NCBI RefSeq assembly: GCF_026586625.1
Contig: NZ_JAODIW010000009.1
Location: 62,001-126,000 of the forward strand
DNA: 64,000 bases
From: Halobium salinum
GTDB taxonomy: Archaea > Halobacteriota > Halobacteria > Halobacteriales > Haloferacaceae
Direction of reading: 5' to 3'
The notes below the pieces were generated by a model that made no database searches, was not told where the DNA came from, and worked only from the letters and a program-made list of their open reading frames with translations. This document shows positions 59,563 to 64,000 of the stretch, piece by piece (positions within the stretch are counted from its first letter, which is position 1; the number at the start of each line of letters is the position of its first letter). The translations under genes and the position numbers were made by a program.

Positions 59563-59859
59563 GCCGCCCCGCGGCTCCGCGTCGGGAGCGTGCCCGTTCG
59601 ACCCCGGTTCGGGGTATCTGGCCCGGCCAGAGCCCGCGAAACGGCCCCTTTACGCCTGCGTCACGACCGTTGCTACCGCGGGAGAACGCGAAGGAGAGCG
59701 TAATCGTGCAATTACCAGCAGGACATAATTTCAGGCAATCAAGTATGTATGTCGAGAGTTCGTGTCTTACTACCAGAAATTCTTAAAGCTGTGAATTTAT
59801 AAACTGTATCCTCGCCAAGGTGTGTTCGAGTCCGGCGCCGAAACCCGGACAGATCACAC
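59563..59859. other. Promoter region of the SipW/TasA-like cluster
   Basis: No gene is seen. The right half is the most AT-rich part of the window, with AATTTATAAA at 59794-59803 as TATA box and further AT patches (GGACATAATTTCAGG, GAAATTCTTAAAG) that may bind regulators. Confidence 0.45.
59794..59803 (+). promoter_or_regulatory. TATA box of the SipW/TasA-like cluster
   Basis: AATTTATAAA, 57-66 bases before the ATG at 59860, implying a leader of about 30 bases. It is one of the best TATA matches in the window. Confidence 0.6.
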
Positions 59860-61227
59860 ATGGCAGACGACAACCTCAACATCTCGCGGCGGTCGGTGCT
59901 CGCAGGCCTCGGAACCATCGGTATCGCAAGCGCGGGTGCCGGCCTGGGCACGTCCGCGTACTTCAACGACACGGAAGAGTTCGACGGGAACACGCTGACG
60001 GCTGGGGAGCTCGACCTCCTCGTCGGATACAAGGCGTACTACTTCGGCGCGAAGAACGGCAGGGGGTCGCGCCACGAGTTCGCCAAGGTCAAGAACGGCG
60101 ACGAAGGCGACCTTTCGGCGAACCTCTCGGACATCAAGCCAGGCGACGCGCTCGCGGCGGAGTTCTGCTTCAAAATCCGGAACAACCCGGCGTACCTCTG
60201 GATGTGCGGCGAACTGACCGCGGACGACGAGAACGGCCGGAACGAACCGGAGAAGCACGTCGACGACTCCGCACACGACGGCGAACTCGCCGAGCGGATG
60301 ATGGCGCGCGTGGCCTACACGAAGGGTCACGGCACGGACGGGTACCAGGGCCCCCACAGTGTCGGCGACGTCTCGTACTACCACGACTCCGTGGACGACA
60401 GCCTGCTGGTGGAGGGGACCCTCCGCGAGGTTCTGGACGCGCTCCGCATGGGCATCCCGCTCGACGGCGACGGCGACGTCACCCCGCCGAAGAAGAACCG
60501 CAACTGCTTCGACAAGGCGGGCGACGGCGACGAGTACGCGGACGCCCACGTCGTGGTGGAGACCTGGCTCCCCGCGTCGGTCGGTAACGAGGTCCAGTCC
60601 GATTCCGTGGAGTTCGACCTGAAGTTCTACGCCGAGCAGTGTCGCCACAACGACGGCGCCGACAACCCGTGCGTGAACGTCACGACGAAGCGCGGTCGCG
60701 GGTGGCCGTTCACGACCGACAAGTGGTCGCCGCAGGCCATCGCCGGCAGCCGCGGTGCGACCGAACTCCGCTTCGAGAGCCCGGACGGCCTCGAGACGCA
60801 GGACCTGAACACGAACTACGGCTACGCGAGCCCCTCGGAGTGGTTCTACAACACGGGCTACGACTTCGAGCTGACCTTCGACGGCGACGACGAGGCGACC
60901 ATGACGGTGTACCACGACGACGGCTCGACGTCCATCACTAACACGGTACCCGGCGCGGGCGACAAGCTCGGTCTGGTCGCCAAGTCCAGCGACGACTTCG
61001 ACTTCGAGATTCGCGAGGTGACCGTCGACGACGGCATCGACAGCGGCCCGACGAGCGTCATGGCCCCCGCGGAGAACGGCGACGACAAGAAGCACCTCCT
61101 CGTCGAGGGCGCGACGCTCGGCGACGGGTTCACCGTCACCGGGACGTTCGAGTTCGTCAACGACTCGAAGAGCGGCCGAGTCGAGCAGGTCGGCAACTAC
61201 GGGATGAACATCCTCGTCAAGTACTGA
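59860..61227 (+). CDS. TasA-like secreted protein with SipW-type signal peptide
   Basis: The product has 455 residues. The N-terminus ISRRSVLAGLGTIGIASAGA, then TSAYFNDTEEFDGNTLTAGE, is the hallmark of SipW-dependent (TasA/camelysin-like) signal peptides, with cleavage expected near the FND motif. The first half shares FCFKIRNNPAYL and FYAEQCRHNDG with the second cluster protein. The second half is an added beta-rich domain (WPFTTDKWSP, ATMTVYHDDGSTSITNTVPG). A dedicated signal peptidase gene follows two genes later. It likely forms or decorates a surface fibre (inference). Confidence 0.8.
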   Translation: MADDNLNISRRSVLAGLGTIGIASAGAGLGTSAYFNDTEEFDGNTLTAGELDLLVGYKAYYFGAKNGRGSRHEFAKVKNGDEGDLSANLSDIKPGDALAAEFCFKIRNNPAYLWMCGELTADDENGRNEPEKHVDDSAHDGELAERMMARVAYTKGHGTDGYQGPHSVGDVSYYHDSVDDSLLVEGTLREVLDALRMGIPLDGDGDVTPPKKNRNCFDKAGDGDEYADAHVVVETWLPASVGNEVQSDSVEFDLKFYAEQCRHNDGADNPCVNVTTKRGRGWPFTTDKWSPQAIAGSRGATELRFESPDGLETQDLNTNYGYASPSEWFYNTGYDFELTFDGDDEATMTVYHDDGSTSITNTVPGAGDKLGLVAKSSDDFDFEIREVTVDDGIDSGPTSVMAPAENGDDKKHLLVEGATLGDGFTVTGTFEFVNDSKSGRVEQVGNYGMNILVKY

Positions 61228-61452
61228 AGACGCTTCGGCGAGGTTCCTTCCCGGACCCACACCGGTGCCACGACCGTCGCTGTTCGCGACGGACGTAGAC
61301 GCGGTCGCCATCGCGTCTCGGCGGTTCGACTCCGCCGGTGGGTTTCATCCGAGGGCGGCGGCACTCGGAACGGACATACACACGATTCACATGATACACA
61401 CGCACGACACAGGCGGGGACGGGGGAGCGACTCTCGGCGGGGGTGAGTCACG

Positions 61453-62649
61453 GTGAGCGGCGACGACATCTCCCGGCGCCGCCTCCTGCTCGGTCTCGGC
61501 AGCGCCGGCGCAGTCGGGTTCGCCAGCGGAACCGGGACGCGTGCGGCGCTGTTCGACCGCGAGACGGTCGCCGACAACCGGCTCCGTGCCGGCAACGTCG
61601 ACCTCGAACTCGCCACGACGTGGCTCCGCCGCCGCCCCGACGAGGAGTGGACGGCATGGGACGACCGAACGGAGAGCTGGACGCCGTACGACGGCTCCGG
61701 GTTCGACGGCGTCAGCTACGCCACCGAGTCGCGCGTCCGGCCCGTCGTCGACGAGGTTCGCGAGGGCCACGAGGGGTACGTCTGGACGGCGTTTCGCGTC
61801 TGTGACAACCCGGCCACCGTCGAGGTTCGACTGGACGGGACTGCGGACGGCGACGACGACGGCGAGGACCTGGTCGACCGCGTCGAGGGGACGCTGTACT
61901 ACGCGGACTCGCTCGACGCGTTGACGGACCCGACGGGTGCGACGACGCTCGCAACCGGGTCGTTGCGTGACCTGCTCGGCGGGTCGTACCACCTCGGGCC
62001 GGGGGCAACGGGCGGTACGACCGGCGGCACGACCGACGACCCGATTGCGCTCGGGAAACTCGAGTTCGACGAGAACGAGGGCGGCGTCCTCGACATCTCG
62101 CTCGAAGGGACGAGCCAGTCGTGGAGCGGCACCTACGACGCCGGCGTCGAAGAGTTCGCTCCGGCCGACCCGCCGACCTTCGAGTTCGACGGGCCTGACG
62201 GGGCCGTGACGGTCGAACTGACGCGGTTCTACGTGAAGGACGCCGACGGCGACGACCGCGAGGTGTACGCCTTCGACTTTGAGACGACCGCCGGGTCGGT
62301 GTGTCGAGTCGAGGTGAAGGGCGGTACGGGGACGAACGTCTCTGGGACGGACGAACTCGGTCCGAACGGGGGGACGGCGCTCCGACCGCCGGAGAACAAC
62401 GGCGGCAAGCAGGCGGCCATCAGCAACGTCGTCTTCTCCACCTGTCCGGGTTCGGGGGACGACCCGGAGCCGCCGGGCTGTCTGCCGGCCTGCGAGCCGG
62501 CGTACCTCGGGCTGGCGTGGACGTTCCCCGATGAAGGGGGACCGGACGACGGCTGGCTCGGCGACCGCGTCGACTTCACGCTGACGTTCGACGCCGTCCA
62601 GTGTCGCCACCACGACGGGGCGGGCGGCGAGGGAGGTCGGTCGGCGTGA
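61453..62649 (+). CDS. Second TasA-like secreted protein with SipW-type signal
   Basis: From a GTG start with a GGGGGTGAG stretch just upstream this encodes 398 residues. DISRRRLLLGLGSAGAVGFA and TRAALFDRETVADNRLRAGN correspond to the SipW-type signal and first strand of the previous protein; FRVCDNPATVEVRL and FDAVQCRHHDGAGG also match it. An inserted region in the middle (about 210-335) has its own beta pattern and cysteines (SVCRVEV, FSTCPG, LPACEPAYLG). It overlaps the peptidase gene by four bases (GTGA). Confidence 0.78.
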   Translation: MSGDDISRRRLLLGLGSAGAVGFASGTGTRAALFDRETVADNRLRAGNVDLELATTWLRRRPDEEWTAWDDRTESWTPYDGSGFDGVSYATESRVRPVVDEVREGHEGYVWTAFRVCDNPATVEVRLDGTADGDDDGEDLVDRVEGTLYYADSLDALTDPTGATTLATGSLRDLLGGSYHLGPGATGGTTGGTTDDPIALGKLEFDENEGGVLDISLEGTSQSWSGTYDAGVEEFAPADPPTFEFDGPDGAVTVELTRFYVKDADGDDREVYAFDFETTAGSVCRVEVKGGTGTNVSGTDELGPNGGTALRPPENNGGKQAAISNVVFSTCPGSGDDPEPPGCLPACEPAYLGLAWTFPDEGGPDDGWLGDRVDFTLTFDAVQCRHHDGAGGEGGRSA

Positions 62650-63569
62650 ACCGACCGGGGCTACCGGTGCCCGAGCGAACCACGCACGCTCTCGCGCTCC
62701 TCCTCGTCGTCGGACTCGTCGCCCCGTTCGTCGTCTTCGCGGCGCCGGGGCTCGTCGGCGCACAGCACAGCTTCGTCGTGCTCTCGGGGAGCATGGAGCC
62801 GGCCATCGACACCGGCGACGCGGTGCTCGTCGAGCGGGTCGACCCGACCGCCGTCGAGGCGGGCGACGTCGTCACGTTCCGCGACGGCGGCGCGTCGACG
62901 CCGGTCACCCACCGGGTCGTCGAGGTCCGCGAGGGTGAGTTCGGCCGCCAGTTCGTCACCAAGGGCGACGCGAACGAGGACTCCGACCCCGGCGTCGTCA
63001 CCGAGAGTGAACTTCTCGGGCGGGTCGCGTTCACGCTTCCGCTCGTCGGCTACGTGGTCGGGTTCGGCGGGACGCCCGCCGGCGTCGTCGCACTCGTCGT
63101 CGTCCCGTTCGGGCTGTTGCTCGCGACGGAGCTCCGCAGCGTGGTCTCGGGGGCGACCCGGGGACGGCGCGAACCGGACGACGTGGACGATACGGACGGG
63201 CCGAACGGGGTGGGCGAGGCCGAACGAGCGAACGGGACGGAGGGGACGGAGGGGACGGCCAGGACGGACGAGACGATGGATACGACAGCGACACGAACGG
63301 CGGCAGGCACTGTGACGCCCGACGAACCGACGGGCGGAATCACACTCGCACCGGGGGAGCTCCGAATCGGACTCGGGGTGCTCCTCTGTGCCGGTCCGTA
63401 CACCGCGTGGGTCGCCTACGTGACGACCGCCGGCTGGGCGGTCGCCGCGGCGGTCGCCGCCAACGCCTCGCTCGCACTGGCCGCGGCGCTCTACCTGAGC
63501 GGCCGCGACGAGGCCGCCGAGTCGGGTCCGACCGACGCCCCGACGGGAGGTGTCGACGATGGCCGGTAG
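62646..63569 (+). CDS. SipW/Sec11-like signal peptidase I
   Basis: Using the GTG in the GTGA overlap, the product has 307 residues. An N-terminal helix (HALALLLVVGLVAPFVVFA) precedes the catalytic Ser49 in VLSGSMEPAIDTGD, His89 in PVTHRVVEV (archaeal/ER/SipW type, instead of lysine) and Asp108 in VTKGDANEDSDPG. A helix follows at about 137-160, then a long Thr/Gly/Asp/Asn segment and two more helices near the C-terminus. It most likely cleaves the TasA-like proteins encoded on both sides. Confidence 0.88.
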   Translation: MNRPGLPVPERTTHALALLLVVGLVAPFVVFAAPGLVGAQHSFVVLSGSMEPAIDTGDAVLVERVDPTAVEAGDVVTFRDGGASTPVTHRVVEVREGEFGRQFVTKGDANEDSDPGVVTESELLGRVAFTLPLVGYVVGFGGTPAGVVALVVVPFGLLLATELRSVVSGATRGRREPDDVDDTDGPNGVGEAERANGTEGTEGTARTDETMDTTATRTAAGTVTPDEPTGGITLAPGELRIGLGVLLCAGPYTAWVAYVTTAGWAVAAAVAANASLALAAALYLSGRDEAAESGPTDAPTGGVDDGR

Positions 63570-63993
63570 TCACCGAGCGACGTACGTGCTCGTCGCGGTG
63601 CTCGTCGCCGCCGTCGTCGTAGCGGCGCCGGCGGGAGAGGTCACGCTCGCCTCGTTCACCGACACGGAGCGCGTCGAGGGGAGCCTCGTCGCCGTCGACG
63701 GTACGGGTCAGTCGAGCCAGCCCGGTCAGTCGGAGACGGGGGTCAGCTCGGCGACCGTCGGTGGTGCGAACGGGGCCGACGACCCGGGAACGGCCACGTC
63801 GGAGGGCGCCGCGAGTGAAACGACGGCGGGCGGCGACGCGAGCGAGGCGCCGAACGGGAGTGCGAACGGAACGACGACGCCCACTCCCACGCCGGTACCG
63901 ACCGGCGACGGGGAGTCGGCCGAAACCGGAGCGAACGGGACGGCCCCGACGAACGCGTCGGCCGTCGCGGCCGTCGCGGGGTGGTCGCGATGA
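63559..63993 (+). CDS. Short secreted protein with SipW-type signal
   Basis: At 144 residues, the N-terminus HRATYVLVAVLVAAVVVAAP then VTLASFTDTERVEGSLVAVD resembles a SipW-dependent signal with the FTDTE motif in place of FND. The rest is Gly/Ala/Thr/Ser-rich with a TPTPTPVPTG tether and many NGT-type glycosylation sites. It starts eleven bases before the end of the peptidase gene and overlaps the next start by four bases, so it belongs to the operon. It may be a minor surface subunit. Confidence 0.7.
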   Translation: MAGSHRATYVLVAVLVAAVVVAAPAGEVTLASFTDTERVEGSLVAVDGTGQSSQPGQSETGVSSATVGGANGADDPGTATSEGAASETTAGGDASEAPNGSANGTTTPTPTPVPTGDGESAETGANGTAPTNASAVAAVAGWSR

Positions 63994-64000
63994 CCGGACG
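63990..64000 (+). CDS. Start of the next gene of the operon, cut by the window end
   Basis: An ATG overlaps the previous stop codon (ATGA), a coupling used elsewhere in this operon. Only three codons are visible, so the product cannot be named. Confidence 0.4.

Overview
The window is a chromosomal stretch of a haloarchaeon (class Halobacteria). The evidence is the very high GC content, the strongly acidic proteins, archaeal TATA boxes placed for leaderless transcripts, Tat-type lipoprotein signals, a transcription factor B, several DUF7344-type winged-helix proteins and a haloarchaeal phaR-phaP-phaE-phaC polyhydroxyalkanoate (PHA) locus. The genus cannot be told from the sequence alone. I saw no rRNA, tRNA, CRISPR array, transposase or integrase.

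Layout. 0.2-6.1 kb: a lipoprotein, then a minus-strand sugar-nucleotide block (FemAB-like acyltransferase, nucleotide-sugar 6-dehydrogenase, Gfo/Idh 3-dehydrogenase, DegT aminotransferase), which resembles synthesis of a 3-amino-uronic acid for surface glycans. 6.4-11.2 kb: small regulators, four of the DUF7344 winged-helix/membrane type (one divergent) plus PadR-like and ArsR-like proteins. 11.7-20.4 kb: an SDR enzyme, an UlaG-like metallo-hydrolase, two tandem exported beta-helix paralogues, an enolase-superfamily enzyme, and an APH kinase translationally coupled to a HAD phosphatase. 20.5-30.4 kb: a membrane-anchored polysaccharide deacetylase, an unpaired 2-oxoacid dehydrogenase E1 alpha subunit, a PaaI thioesterase, a luciferase-like oxidoreductase, a SOUL protein, an M24 peptidase-like protein, a duplicated EthD protein, an HD protein and a cupin. 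30.5-38.7 kb: paired Tat lipoproteins, an epimerase, a second cupin, a TPP enzyme coupled to an EthD protein with a divergent IclR regulator, a hydrolase and a membrane protein. 38.8-43.5 kb: two more DUF7344 proteins, a TFB without zinc-ribbon ligands, an Mrr-like protein and a UspA.

43.6-49.7 kb is a PHA island: reductase phaB and MaoC hydratase on the minus strand, then phaR-phaP and phaE-phaC on the plus strand. It should make (R)-3-hydroxyacyl-CoA, polymerise it and coat the granule. 49.8-53.6 kb holds a hydrolase, a second UspA, a second IclR and an M20 amidohydrolase. 53.8-59.6 kb is a complete peptide-type ABC importer with its two ATPases fused in one chain. 59.9-64.0 kb is a SipW/TasA-like export cluster: secreted proteins with SipW-type signal peptides around a dedicated Ser-His signal peptidase, running off the end of the window.

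The most notable points are the SipW/TasA-like cluster, a palindromic in-frame insert in the TPP enzyme, the TFB that has lost all four zinc ligands, the helix-hairpin-helix tail on PhaC, and several intergenic hairpins or palindromes next to promoters.
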